Notes under the pieces: generated by a model
Databases searched by the model: none
What the model was told of the DNA's origin: nothing
The model's input: the letters and a program-made list of their open reading frames with translations, nothing else
Position numbers and translations under genes: made by a program
Assembly: GCF_007989625.1 (NCBI RefSeq)
Contig: NZ_BJUK01000012.1
Span: forward strand, 33,942-97,941
Length of the DNA stretch: 64,000 nucleotides
Source: Bisbaumannia pacifica
GTDB taxonomy: Bacteria; Pseudomonadota; Gammaproteobacteria; Pseudomonadales; Halomonadaceae
Direction of reading: 5' to 3'
In this document: piece by piece, positions 46,130-54,958 of the stretch
How positions within the stretch are numbered: the stretch's first letter is position 1
Layout of the letters: each line of letters opens with the position of its first letter

Positions 46130-46684
46130 TCAGTTCCTGCCGCTTAGCGGTGCGAGCGCCTGCCCGACCGTGCCAGAGATATTGGAAGTCGCCGTGGAGA
46201 TGCCTCCCGCCACTCCACCGCCTCCTAGGCTTCCCGCTGCACGGCTCAACGCCTGGCCGGCTTGGCCCTCGGCTCCCGATCTGGTGGTGCCAAGAATCCG
46301 ATGCATGGCACCCATGCCTACTACGCCACTGCTGACGCCTGCGGCCTGATCATCCGATAACGCCGTAAAACGATTAACATCCAGACCCCCTCTCTCGAGG
46401 CGTTGTTGAATCTCCATGGCGCTATCTCGAGTGTTTACCTTGGAGACGATGGGCCCGGCGTGGCGATCACCTCGACCGATAGGAGCAGGCTCGACACGAC
46501 GAAGTACGACGATATCACCCGGATTGACGCCGGGGTTACGCTCGAATACTCGGGGAGTATCTGCACCAACGGGAAATGATATAAAGCTGGCGACAACTGT
46601 TGCCATAATCCAGCGGGCCGTACCTCCGACAATCGACGATCTCATGGCTGGTTTGAGACTTGGCTTAGAAGTCATGGTATTCAT
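46130..46684 (-). CDS. Secreted glycine-rich protein of the Fap-like operon
   Basis: A 184-residue protein with a basic start, a hydrophobic export segment (about 24-41, 'WIMATVVASFISFPVGA') and a C-terminal third rich in Gly, Ala, Ser and Thr. 'ALSDDQAAGVSSGVVGMG' (108-125) carries the L-S-D motif seen in its neighbours. I recognise no family. It overlaps the upstream gene by 4 bp and ends 3 bp before fapB-like, so it is an integral member of the operon, perhaps replacing FapA. Confidence 0.7.
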   Translation of the reverse strand: MNTMTSKPSLKPAMRSSIVGGTARWIMATVVASFISFPVGADTPRVFERNPGVNPGDIVVLRRVEPAPIGRGDRHAGPIVSKVNTRDSAMEIQQRLERGGLDVNRFTALSDDQAAGVSSGVVGMGAMHRILGTTRSGAEGQAGQALSRAAGSLGGGGVAGGISTATSNISGTVGQALAPLSGRN

Positions 46685-47127
46685 GGTCTACTATCCCTTT
46701 GCGTCTCGACTCGCGTGACCTGTTGATTCAGCGTTCCGGTAGACAGGTTAGAGGAACCCGGCCTGTGCCCTCCCTGCCCGGTCTGCCCCGGTCTTTCATC
46801 CCAGAGGATGACGCCATCGCCGTGGGATACTTCCGGGGCCACGAACCTGCCTCTTAATTGCTCCAGCTGGTGATCAGTTAGCGGCGCTACTGCCACTGTC
46901 GTTATCTCTTCCTGCGTCACCCCTTCCCTCCAGACCTCCGGCACTTCACCCTGCGATGAGGCGGCCCAGGCAACACAGGAAAAACCAACCACCCCTGCCG
47001 CGGTCATCAGGCCCTTACCTAGGCTTGCGACCCAGAAGCGTCCCGGCACTCCACTGCGCATCACCCGACGACTGGCGGACCAGCGGGATGCCTTATTGCG
47101 GAGGAAGTGGCGGGTTATAAGCTTCAT
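46681..47127 (-). CDS. Small secreted protein with LRGRF motif, first gene of the Fap-like operon
   Basis: A 148-residue protein. A long basic N-region (1-30) precedes a hydrophobic export segment (32-55, ending 'VAWA'). 'PLTDHQLEQLRGRFV' (82-96) nearly repeats 'QLSDQELGQLRGRFV' of the protein at 42600. The C-terminus is hydrophilic and Gly/Arg-rich. No family recognised. The start could be one of several internal codons because of the long N-region, and the Shine-Dalgarno (CCAGAG) is weak. It lies 100 bp after the sigma-54 start site. Confidence 0.65.
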   Translation of the reverse strand: MKLITRHFLRNKASRWSASRRVMRSGVPGRFWVASLGKGLMTAAGVVGFSCVAWAASSQGEVPEVWREGVTQEEITTVAVAPLTDHQLEQLRGRFVAPEVSHGDGVILWDERPGQTGQGGHRPGSSNLSTGTLNQQVTRVETQRDSRP

Positions 47128-47459
47128 CTCTGGATCTCACGGCTAGTGTTGTCGAGCGGGGCAATATGGCTGTCACCTTGATTCTGCCAACGGCCCCGGA
47201 ATTACCTTTTGTCACACCCTACTCACAATTTAATAGAGCAATCCTCATGCCAACTTTTAAACCACTGATTTTTATGTATTTTAAAAAACCGGCTCATCTG
47301 AAAATGTAAGCCCCATGAAACAGATCAGCGCCGAGGCCGCCGACGCGCCTGAAGAAATCAGGTATTAATGTCGAAGAATCAATGTTTTGCGAATTTTACG
47401 TCACAGTGATTCGTCGCTGACATAGTGAAACGACAGGTCGAAGCATTAGCCATTGACAC
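47128..47459. other. AT-rich regulatory region of the Fap-like operon
   Basis: About 330 bp without a gene, far more AT-rich than the rest of the window. It holds the sigma-54 promoter (47237-47253). Two copies of GTCGAAG(A/C)AT (47370-47379 and 47437-47446) lie 67 bp apart and could be activator sites, though this is weak. CCTGA-N5-TCAGG lies near 47348. Confidence 0.5.
47237..47253 (-). promoter_or_regulatory. Sigma-54 promoter of the Fap-like operon
   Basis: TTGGCATGAGGATTGCT on the minus strand matches TTGGCACG-N4-TTGCW with one change and the right GG/GC spacing. The start point would be about 47227, leaving a 100-nt leader. Confidence 0.8.
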
Positions 47460-47499
47460 AGAAAAGCCCCGCCATCCCTTTGGATAGCGGGGCTTTTCT
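47460..47499. terminator. Bidirectional terminator
   Basis: AGAAAAGCCCCGC and GCGGGGCTTTTCT flank an inner ATCC/GGAT stem. T-runs occur on both strands. It ends the VpsR-like gene and isolates the Fap-like promoter. Confidence 0.85.
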
Positions 47500-47522
47500 A
47501 TGACTCCGGACGGTAATCCCGG

Positions 47523-48881
47523 CTAGGCTAACGACTCACGGCATACCCCATGCTTCTCCATCAGCCGATAGATGGTCACCCGCGAGACACCGAGTTCACT
47601 GGCCGCCGAATTGATTCTGGCCTTGTTACGCCCCAGCGCAGCGATCAAGGCATGCTTCTCGGCTCGCTCCCTGGCTTCCTCCAGCGTCATCACATGGCGT
47701 TGGATACGCCGCCGCTCGATACCCAGGTCTTCCGGCTGAATCAGCCGGTTCTCACACATCACCATGGCCCGTCGTACTCGGTTGATCAGCTCCCGGACAT
47801 TCCCCGGCCAGTGGTACTGACGCATCACCGTCAGAGCTTCCTTGGAAAAGCCCTTCAGACAAACCGGTTTTTCGTGAGAGAAACGCTGGAAGAAGAAGCG
47901 CGCCAGGATCTCGATATCCTCGGAATGATCACGCAGGGCAGGCACCTCGATCTGCAAGACATTGAGTCGATGGTAGAGATCTTCTCGGAAGCGCCCCTCC
48001 TTGACCGCCCGGCCCAGATCGACATGGGTCGCCGCCAGGATGCGCACATCCACGGCGATCTCCTCGAGGCCTCCCACACGCTGAATGCGGCGCGTTTCCA
48101 GGAAGCGCAGGAGATTGACCTGGAGCTCCAGAGGAAGATCACCGATCTCATCGAGGAAGAGGGTACCACCGTCGGCAGCCTCTATTCGCCCTACCTTGCG
48201 CTGGGCCGCCCCGGTAAAGGCGCCCTTCTCATGGCCGAAGAGTTCCGACTGAATCAGGTTATCGGGCAGGGCCCCGCAATTGACCGCATGAAAGGGGCCG
48301 GAAGCCCGTGCCGAACGCTCATGGATCGCCTGCGCCGTCAGCTCCTTGCCGGTTCCCGACTCACCATGGATAAAGACCGTGGCATCCACCGCCGCGACCT
48401 TACGAATCGTCTTGAACAGCTGCCACATCACCGGCGTCGTCCCTACCATCTCATATTCACCGGACTCGGCTTCGGTGCGTATCTGATATTCGCTCTCCTG
48501 CTGTTGCAGTCTTGCCACCGCCAAGGCGTTATGAAGCAGTAACTCCAGGCAGGGTGGATCGACCGGATGACAAAGAAAACCTTGGCAGAGATCGAGCAGC
48601 AGCCGCCTTATCCCGGCCACCTCCAGCGCTTCTTCGTCCAGCAGCCCCACCCAGGGGTGCTGACTTTTAAGCATAAACGCCTCTATGTGACCAAGAGTCT
48701 CCATGGTGCAGCGGTCTAGGATAACCAGTCCGACCCGAAGACTCGGGTCGGACTCCTTAGCATTCAGTCCATGGCCCTCTTTCACCGGCTCAATCGCCCA
48801 GCCCTTCTTCTTTAACTCACGAACCGGTTCATGATAGTTGCAACTCTCTCCCAGTAGCAGCACCCGTGCCAGTGAGGCCAT
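47523..48881 (-). CDS. VpsR-like sigma-54 activator, likely regulator of the Fap-like operon
   Basis: A 452-residue enhancer-binding protein. The N-terminal domain (1-135) is receiver-like, of the VpsR type, and followed by the AAA+ core: Walker A 'GESGTGKE', 'GAFTGA', Walker B '[12 protein letters not shown]' and 'WPGNVREL'. The Fis-type HTH is at the end ('[17 protein letters not shown]'). The intact GAFTGA loop predicts true sigma-54 contact. The ATG at 48881 follows GGAGGGAGGAAGA. It lies directly upstream of the operon with the sigma-54 promoter, so a regulator-target pair is likely. VpsR of Vibrio binds cyclic di-GMP; whether this one does is unknown. Confidence 0.85.
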   Translation of the reverse strand: MASLARVLLLGESCNYHEPVRELKKKGWAIEPVKEGHGLNAKESDPSLRVGLVILDRCTMETLGHIEAFMLKSQHPWVGLLDEEALEVAGIRRLLLDLCQGFLCHPVDPPCLELLLHNALAVARLQQQESEYQIRTEAESGEYEMVGTTPVMWQLFKTIRKVAAVDATVFIHGESGTGKELTAQAIHERSARASGPFHAVNCGALPDNLIQSELFGHEKGAFTGAAQRKVGRIEAADGGTLFLDEIGDLPLELQVNLLRFLETRRIQRVGGLEEIAVDVRILAATHVDLGRAVKEGRFREDLYHRLNVLQIEVPALRDHSEDIEILARFFFQRFSHEKPVCLKGFSKEALTVMRQYHWPGNVRELINRVRRAMVMCENRLIQPEDLGIERRRIQRHVMTLEEARERAEKHALIAALGRNKARINSAASELGVSRVTIYRLMEKHGVCRESLA

Positions 48882-48931
48882 TCTTCCTCCCTCCACCTCG
48901 GCGCATAAACGACCCAAGTGGCTGATATTTT

Positions 48932-48955
48932 TGTGCGAAAAGGATGTTTCGCACA
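48932..48955. promoter_or_regulatory. Perfect inverted repeat before the VpsR-like gene
   Basis: TGTGCGAAA-AGGATG-TTTCGCACA: two 9-bp arms with a 6-bp spacer, 51-74 bp before the start codon. It looks like an operator for autoregulation or another regulator. Confidence 0.6.
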
Positions 48956-49058
48956 GGCGACAGACTGTTATATAAAAGAGTGACAATAAAGATAAATACA
49001 ATTTGAAACAGTCGGTAACATTTCAGCATACCCTACCAACTATAGACGTCATGGCACC

Positions 49059-50207
49059 TTATGTCCTGAACGGCAGTGCCGCCTCGGCATCGGTACAGTA
49101 GGCGCTCAGGTGGCGGGCCTCCTCGGTGCAGAAACGCACCACGGCGTCGCGCAGCCGTGGGTCGGCGATATGGTGCAGGGAGCGCAGCTTCAGCGGTGCG
49201 AAGCCCCGGGTCAGCTTGTGTTCGCCCTGGGTGCCCGGGTCGAAGGTGCTCAGTCCCTTGGCCAGGCAGTGCTCGATACCCTGGTAGTAGCAGGCTTCGA
49301 AATGCAGGCTGTCGGCCATCACCTCACTGCCCCAGTAACGGCCATAGAGGGTACGGGCGCCCTGCAGGCTGAGTGCCGCCGCCACCGGGTGCCCCTCCAG
49401 CCGGGCTCGCACCAGCAGCAGTGCCTCGGGCATGGTCGCCCTCAGGCGCCGGAAGAACTCGAGCGGCAGGTAAGGACGCTGGCCCCGCTCCAGGTAAGTC
49501 AGGCAGTAGCAGCGGTAGAAGTGCGACAGTGCCACCTCATCGATGGCCTCGCCTTCCAGGCGCTCCAATTGCAGCCCCTGCTCGGCGACCCGGCGCCGCT
49601 CGCGACGAATCGCCTTGCGCCGCTTGGAGGTAAGGGCGGCCAGGAAGCCATTGAAGTCACCGAAGCCCGCATCCTGCCACTGGAACTGCACCCCATGGCG
49701 CACGATCAGCTCGGGCCGGGCCTCGAGCCAGGCATCGACCTCCGCGCTTTCGGCAAACAGCAGGTGCCAGCCGGACAGCGCACTGCCCTCCCACTGGGCC
49801 GCCAACTGCCGCCGCGCCTCCACCGGGTCGATATGCGAGGCCAGCAGCAGGCGTGGCCCCGGCGCCGGGGTAAAGGGAATCGCGCTCAGGGCCTTGGGAT
49901 AGTAGCGCCCCCCCGCCCGCTCCCAGGCATCGGCCCAGCCCCAGTCGAAGACGTACTCGCCCCGGGAGTGGCTCTTGTGATAGAGCGGCAGGGCCCCGAC
50001 CAGTTGCTCGCCCTGCCATAGGCAGAGGTGCCGCGGCGTCCAGCCGGTGGCGGTGGACACCGCCCCGCTCGCCTCCAGGGCGGCCAGGAACTCGTGGCGC
50101 AGGAAGGGATAATCGTCAGCGACCAGGGCATTCCAGTGGGGAGCGGCCACCTCGTCGATGGCGGCCAGCGACTGCACCCGCAGGGCGGGGCGGACAGGTC
50201 CAGGCAT
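49059..50207 (-). CDS. FemAB-like acetyltransferase family protein (DUF482)
   Basis: A 382-residue protein of the COG3146/DUF482 type in the GNAT/FemAB superfamily ('YVFDWGWADAWERAGGRYYP' and 'KLTRGFAPLKLRSLHHIAD' are family hallmarks). The tandem GNAT-like halves suggest an aminoacyl- or acyltransferase; no substrate is established for the family. Cytoplasmic, no signal peptide. It lies next to the Fap regulator but separated by 177 bp, and transcription is probably independent. Confidence 0.85.
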   Translation of the reverse strand: MPGPVRPALRVQSLAAIDEVAAPHWNALVADDYPFLRHEFLAALEASGAVSTATGWTPRHLCLWQGEQLVGALPLYHKSHSRGEYVFDWGWADAWERAGGRYYPKALSAIPFTPAPGPRLLLASHIDPVEARRQLAAQWEGSALSGWHLLFAESAEVDAWLEARPELIVRHGVQFQWQDAGFGDFNGFLAALTSKRRKAIRRERRRVAEQGLQLERLEGEAIDEVALSHFYRCYCLTYLERGQRPYLPLEFFRRLRATMPEALLLVRARLEGHPVAAALSLQGARTLYGRYWGSEVMADSLHFEACYYQGIEHCLAKGLSTFDPGTQGEHKLTRGFAPLKLRSLHHIADPRLRDAVVRFCTEEARHLSAYCTDAEAALPFRT

Positions 50208-50314
50208 AGGGCAGAGTCTCGAGCGACGATCTCAAATGGCAAGGCTTCGACCATAGCGAAGCGGCGCCCACCGGGAAAGTGGGCGCCGCCAAACAATGCG
50301 AAGAAGACGGGAGA

Positions 50315-50623
50315 TTAACGCCGCGCGACCTGGCGTCGGGGCTCTGTCTGAGTATCGGTGTCGGCCGTGGGTTCGGCGGCCCGGTATGACGGCTTGGGGG
50401 CCGGGGGACGGCAGGCGGCCAGCAGGGCATCGAACTGCTCGCGGGTCAGTTCCACCCGCTCGCTACCCTGGCCGGGCGCCCAGCAGACCCAGAGCACCGG
50501 CGTGGCCTGGGACTGATCGACGCCCACGATTCGCCCTTCACGGCCCTTCTGGGTATCGCGAAGCGAGAGCCCCAGCAGGGGCTGCACATCGACGGGGGGT
50601 GGGAATCTCACTCTGCCAGTCAC
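50315..50623 (-). CDS. Hypothetical protein, 102 residues
   Basis: A small protein starting at a GTG preceded by ATGGAGCAGCCGCC, so translation is plausible. The first 70 residues look folded, with 'GLSLRDTQKGREGRIVGVD' and 'VELTREQFDALLAACRPP'; the last 30 are charged and disordered. I do not recognise a family. It lies between the FemAB-like gene and gap on the same strand with independent spacing. Confidence 0.6.
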   Translation of the reverse strand: MTGRVRFPPPVDVQPLLGLSLRDTQKGREGRIVGVDQSQATPVLWVCWAPGQGSERVELTREQFDALLAACRPPAPKPSYRAAEPTADTDTQTEPRRQVARR

Positions 50624-50735
50624 GGCGGCTGCTCCATGTTAGTCACCATTCAGCGTCCATCGCTGATGGGCCTAAGCCTAGCAGCTTAGCGCCGGACAAG
50701 CACCGTTGGCCAGCGCCGAAGTCAAGCGTCGCGGC

Positions 50736-50767
50736 AAAAACGAGAACGGGTGCCCGAAGGCACCCGT
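50736..50767 (-). terminator. Terminator of gap
   Basis: On the minus strand ACGGGTGCC-TTCG-GGCACCCGT is followed by TCTCGTTTTT. The stem is perfect, with a stable TTCG loop, 89 bp past the gap stop codon. Confidence 0.85.
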
Positions 50768-50855
50768 GAAGCGCAGGACATGACGTCACCATGACACCGG
50801 AGCGGAGCCGTGAGTCGCCGTGGGCATGGCGACGCCATATCGTGCCGGGGGCGGA

Positions 50856-51857
50856 TCAGCGCGCCGCGGCCATGGCCAGGGCGGTGTCCAGCATGCGGTT
50901 GGAGAAGCCCCACTCGTTGTCGTACCAGGCCATGACCTTGACCAGGCGACCATTGACGCGGGTGTGGTTGGCGTCAAAGGTGGAAGAGTGGGCGTCGTGA
51001 TTGAAGTCGATGGAGACCAGCGGCTGGGCATTCACCGCCAGCACCGGGGAAGCCTCGGCGGCCTTGGCGACGATGGCGTTGATCTCTTCCTTGGTGGTAT
51101 CGCGGCCGGCGGTAAACACCAGATCCACCAGGGAGACATTGATCACCGGCACCCGCACCGCCAGGCCGTCCAGCTTGCCGTCGAGCTCCGGCAACACCAG
51201 GCCCACGGCGGCGGCGGCGCCGGTCTTGGTGGGAATCATCGACTGGGTGGCGCTACGCGCCCGATAGGGGTCGCTATGGTAGACGTCGGAGAGGTTCTGG
51301 TCGTTGGTGTAGGCATGCACCGTGGTCATCAGGCCATTCTCGATGCCCACCGCATCCTGCAGGGCCTTGGCCACCGGCGCCAGGCAGTTGGTGGTGCAGG
51401 AGGCGTTGGAGACCACCCGGTGCCCGGCCTCCAGCACGTCCTCGTTGACACCGTAGACCACGGTGGCGTCGGCATCGGGGCTAGGGGCGGAGATCAGTAC
51501 CTTGCCGGCACCGGCTTCCAGGTGCTTGGCGGCGGCCTCGCGCTTGGTGAACAGGCCGGTGCACTCCATCACCAGGTCGACATTGAGGGACGACCAGGGC
51601 AACTGGGCCGGGTCGCGCTGGGAGGAAATGGCGATGCGGTCGCCGTCGACGCTAAGGCTCTCCTCGTCGTGCTCGACCTTGAACGGGAAGGGGCCATGGA
51701 CGCTATCGCGCTGCAGCAGCAGGGCATTGAGGGCCGGATCGCCCAGGTCGTTGATGGCGACCACCTGGACCCGGTCACGATAACCGTTTTCGTAGAGGGC
51801 CCGAAGAACATTGCGGCCGATGCGGCCAAAGCCATTGATCGCGACACGTAGGGTCAT
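50856..51857 (-). CDS. gap: Glyceraldehyde-3-phosphate dehydrogenase, type I
   Basis: A 333-residue GAPDH. NAD-binding '[15 protein letters not shown]' opens the protein; the catalytic cysteine is in '[12 protein letters not shown]' (about 152) and the catalytic His in 'HAYTNDQ'. It oxidises glyceraldehyde 3-phosphate from the Entner-Doudoroff cleavage. Divergent from edd, with a 206-bp shared region that holds a HexR-like site. Confidence 0.95.
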   Translation of the reverse strand: MTLRVAINGFGRIGRNVLRALYENGYRDRVQVVAINDLGDPALNALLLQRDSVHGPFPFKVEHDEESLSVDGDRIAISSQRDPAQLPWSSLNVDLVMECTGLFTKREAAAKHLEAGAGKVLISAPSPDADATVVYGVNEDVLEAGHRVVSNASCTTNCLAPVAKALQDAVGIENGLMTTVHAYTNDQNLSDVYHSDPYRARSATQSMIPTKTGAAAAVGLVLPELDGKLDGLAVRVPVINVSLVDLVFTAGRDTTKEEINAIVAKAAEASPVLAVNAQPLVSIDFNHDAHSSTFDANHTRVNGRLVKVMAWYDNEWGFSNRMLDTALAMAAAR

Positions 51858-51993
51858 GCTGGCATCCTCGCGTTCTTGTGCTGTCGAGTCGATGACGACG
51901 GCCCGGATCGGGAGCCGACGTCCGTAACACTGAAAGATTACTATCTATGCCCCCCAATTTGGCCCAAAGTCGGGGAGCTTTCAAGGTGTTTTT

Positions 51994-52008
51994 TTGCTAA
52001 GTTTACAA
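51994..52008. promoter_or_regulatory. HexR-like operator between gap and edd
   Basis: TTGC-TAAGTTT-ACAA is one base from the TTGT-N7-ACAA palindrome described for HexR in Pseudomonas. Position between gap and edd fits, since HexR represses both. A second inverted repeat GTAA-N10-TTAC lies at 51924-51941. Confidence 0.5.
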
Positions 52009-52063
52009 CATCGGAGATCGCCGGGCCGGCGATACCCCTCCATTTCACCCAGACGAGGTTGCC

Positions 52064-53950
52064 ATGACCGCCCAGACGCCCCCGCTCAATGACGTCGTCA
52101 ATCGTGTGACACAACGTATCGCCGAACGCTCCGCCGAACGCCGCGCCCTCTATGAGGCGCGCATGGAGGCCCAGCATCGCCGCGGCGTGCACCGGGGCGA
52201 GCTCTCCTGCGGCAACCTGGCCCACGGCTTCGCCGCCTGCGGCGAGACCGACAAGGGCCGCCTCAAGCTGATGAACAGCGCCAACCTGGGCATCGTTTCG
52301 TCTTATAACGACATGCTCTCCGCCCACCAGCCCCTGGAGAGCTACCCGGAGATCATCAAGGAGGCGGCCCGAGCCATGGGCTCCACCGCCCAGTACGCCG
52401 GCGGCGTGCCGGCCATGTGCGATGGCGTCACCCAGGGCCAACCGGGCATGGAGCTATCGCTGTTCTCCCGCGAGGTGATCGCCATGGCCACCGCCGTGGC
52501 CCTGTCCCACAACATGTTCGATGCCGCCCTCTACCTGGGCGTCTGTGACAAGATCGTCCCGGGACTGTTTATCGGCGCGGCGCGCTTCGGCCACCTGCCG
52601 ACCCTCTTCGTCCCCGCCGGTCCCATGCCCAGCGGCCTGCCCAACAAGGAGAAGGCACGCATCCGCCAGCTCTATGCCGAGGGTAAGGTGGGCCGCGAGG
52701 CGCTGCTGGAGGCGGAGTCCGCCTCCTACCACAGCCCCGGCACCTGCACCTTCTATGGCACCGCCAACTCCAACCAGCTGATGATGGAGATCATGGGCCT
52801 GCACCTGCCCGGCGCCTCCTTCGTCAACCCGGGCACGCCGCTGCGCGAGGCGCTGACCCGCTACGCGGCCGAGCAGGCGGTTCGCAACAGCGAGGCCGGC
52901 GGCACCTATCGCCCCTTCTACAAGCAGGTCGATGCCCGGGCCATCGTCAATGCCATGGTCGGCCTGCTAGCCTCCGGCGGCTCCACCAACCACACCCTGC
53001 ACCTGGTGGCCATGGCCGCCGCAGCGGGGCTCACCATCACCTGGGACGACTTCACCGAGCTCTCCGCGGTGACCCCCAGCCTGACCCGCATCTACCCCAA
53101 CGGCCAGGCCGACGTGAACCACTTCCAGGCCGCCGGCGGCATGAGCCTGCTGATTCGCGAACTGATCCAGGCCGGCCTGATCCACGCCGATATCCCCACG
53201 GTGTTCGGCACCGACCTGACCGCCTACACCCAGGAGCCCTTCCTCGAGGACGGCGAGCTGGTGTGGCGCGAGGGCCCCACCGAGAGCCTCGACGCCGACG
53301 TGCTGCGCGGCGTCGCCGAGCCCTTCGCCCCCACCGGCGGGCTCACCGTGCTCGATGGCAACCTGGGCCGCGGCGTGATCAAGGTCTCGGCGGTGGCCGA
53401 GGAACACCGCGTCGTCGAGGCCCCGGCGCGCATCTTCGAGGACCAGAACCAGCTCAAGGCGGCCTTCGAGGCCGGCGAGCTGGACCGCGACCTGGTGGTG
53501 GTGGTGCGCTTCCAGGGCCCCAAGGCCAACGGCATGCCGGAGCTGCACAAGCTGACCCCCTTCCTGGGCGTGCTCCAGGATCGCGGCTTCAAGGTCGCGC
53601 TGATCACCGACGGGCGCATGTCCGGCGCCTCAGGCAAGGTCCCAGCGGCCATCCATATGACCCCCGAGGCGCTCGACGGCGGCCCCCTGGCACGGCTTCG
53701 CGACGGCGACGTGGTTCGCCTGGACGCCAATGCCGGCACCCTCGAGGTCAAGGTCTCCGCCCATGATCTGGCCGAGCGCGAGCTGGGCGAGCCCCACCTG
53801 GAGCACTACCACCAGGGGCTGGGCCGCGAGCTGTTCGCCGGCTTCCGCCACCTGGCCAGCGGCTCCGAACACGGCGCCTCGGTGTTCGGCGGCTTCGAGG
53901 CCGACGACCTAGCCCAGCAGGCCGGCCAGATCCACGACGAAGACGCCTAA
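52064..53950 (+). CDS. edd: Phosphogluconate dehydratase
   Basis: A 628-residue IlvD/Edd-family dehydratase with [4Fe-4S]-binding cysteines, including '[19 protein letters not shown]' and '[12 protein letters not shown]'. It is somewhat longer than E. coli Edd (603). It converts 6-phosphogluconate to 2-keto-3-deoxy-6-phosphogluconate. The ATG at 52064 follows GACGAGGTTGCC. First gene of the run edd-glk-mutarotase-AKR-pgi-fructokinase. Confidence 0.97.
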   Translation: MTAQTPPLNDVVNRVTQRIAERSAERRALYEARMEAQHRRGVHRGELSCGNLAHGFAACGETDKGRLKLMNSANLGIVSSYNDMLSAHQPLESYPEIIKEAARAMGSTAQYAGGVPAMCDGVTQGQPGMELSLFSREVIAMATAVALSHNMFDAALYLGVCDKIVPGLFIGAARFGHLPTLFVPAGPMPSGLPNKEKARIRQLYAEGKVGREALLEAESASYHSPGTCTFYGTANSNQLMMEIMGLHLPGASFVNPGTPLREALTRYAAEQAVRNSEAGGTYRPFYKQVDARAIVNAMVGLLASGGSTNHTLHLVAMAAAAGLTITWDDFTELSAVTPSLTRIYPNGQADVNHFQAAGGMSLLIRELIQAGLIHADIPTVFGTDLTAYTQEPFLEDGELVWREGPTESLDADVLRGVAEPFAPTGGLTVLDGNLGRGVIKVSAVAEEHRVVEAPARIFEDQNQLKAAFEAGELDRDLVVVVRFQGPKANGMPELHKLTPFLGVLQDRGFKVALITDGRMSGASGKVPAAIHMTPEALDGGPLARLRDGDVVRLDANAGTLEVKVSAHDLAERELGEPHLEHYHQGLGRELFAGFRHLASGSEHGASVFGGFEADDLAQQAGQIHDEDA

Positions 53951-53963
53951 GGGAACCGCCCCG

Positions 53964-54929
53964 ATGATTCGACCGGCATTGATAGGTGATATCGGCGGGA
54001 CCAATGCCCGCTTCGCCCTGGTGACCCTCGGCGGCTTCGAGCCCCACGATATCCTCAGCCTGCCCTGCGCCGACTACTCGGGCCTGGTGGAGGCGGTCAA
54101 CGACTACCTGACGCGGGTCGGCGCCACCGGCGCCCAGGCGCCCCGGGAGGCGTGCCTGGCCTTCGCCTGCCCGATCCGCGGCGACCGGATCAAGATGACC
54201 AACAACCACTGGGCCTTCTCCCGGCGCGAGGCGCAGCAGGCCCTGGGGCTGACGCTCTTCAAGGTGATCAACGACTTCACCGCCCAGGCCCTGGGCGTGC
54301 CCCATGTGACCGAGTCGGACCTCGTCGAGGTGCAGCCCGGCGAGGCCTTGCCACACACCGCCCGGCTGGTGATCGGCCCCGGCACCGGCCTCGGTGTAGC
54401 CGGCCTCTTCCCCGGCCGCCGGGCCTGGATCCCGCTGCCCACCGAGGGCGGTCATGTCACCTTCGCCCCGACCGACGAGCGGGAGCAGAACCTGCTGCGC
54501 CACTTCCGTAACCGCTACGGGCGGGTCAGCGTGGAGCGCATCCTCTGCGGCCAGGGGCTGCTCGACCTCTACCTGGCCCACTGCTCCCTGAAGGGCGCCC
54601 CGCCCCGCTATGCCAACCCCGCCGAGGTCAGCGAGGCCGCGGGAGCGGACCCGGTGGCCCGTGATACCCTGCTGCGGTTTTTGAAGATCCTCGGCGACGT
54701 TTGCGGCGATGCGGCCCTGACGATGGGCGCCCGGGGCGGGGTCTACCTGTGTGGCGGCATCCTGCCGCGGCTGCTCGAGTGGCTGCCGCGCAGCCGCTTC
54801 CGCGAGGCCTTCGCCGCCAAGGGGCGCATGGGCGACTACACCGGGGCGATCCCGGTGCAGGTGGTCACCGCCGCCTGGCCCGGCCTGCTGGGCGCCGCCG
54901 AGGCCCTCCACAACCCCGAGGTCGACTGA
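53964..54929 (+). CDS. glk: Glucokinase
   Basis: A 321-residue glucokinase of the E. coli Glk type, with phosphate motif 'GDIGGTNARFAL', the second ATP loop 'GPGTGLGVAGL' and 'VYLCGGILPRLLEWL'. It phosphorylates glucose with ATP in the cytoplasm. It starts 13 bp after edd, so it is in the same operon and feeds the Zwf-Pgl-Edd-Eda route. Confidence 0.95.
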   Translation: MIRPALIGDIGGTNARFALVTLGGFEPHDILSLPCADYSGLVEAVNDYLTRVGATGAQAPREACLAFACPIRGDRIKMTNNHWAFSRREAQQALGLTLFKVINDFTAQALGVPHVTESDLVEVQPGEALPHTARLVIGPGTGLGVAGLFPGRRAWIPLPTEGGHVTFAPTDEREQNLLRHFRNRYGRVSVERILCGQGLLDLYLAHCSLKGAPPRYANPAEVSEAAGADPVARDTLLRFLKILGDVCGDAALTMGARGGVYLCGGILPRLLEWLPRSRFREAFAAKGRMGDYTGAIPVQVVTAAWPGLLGAAEALHNPEVD

Positions 54930-54958
54930 CCCCTGTTAACGTCCCCAGGAGAGCCCCG

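Noticed and set aside
41410..49059. Mobile element or prophage for the low-GC segment
   Set aside because: No integrase, transposase, tRNA junction or flanking direct repeat was seen.
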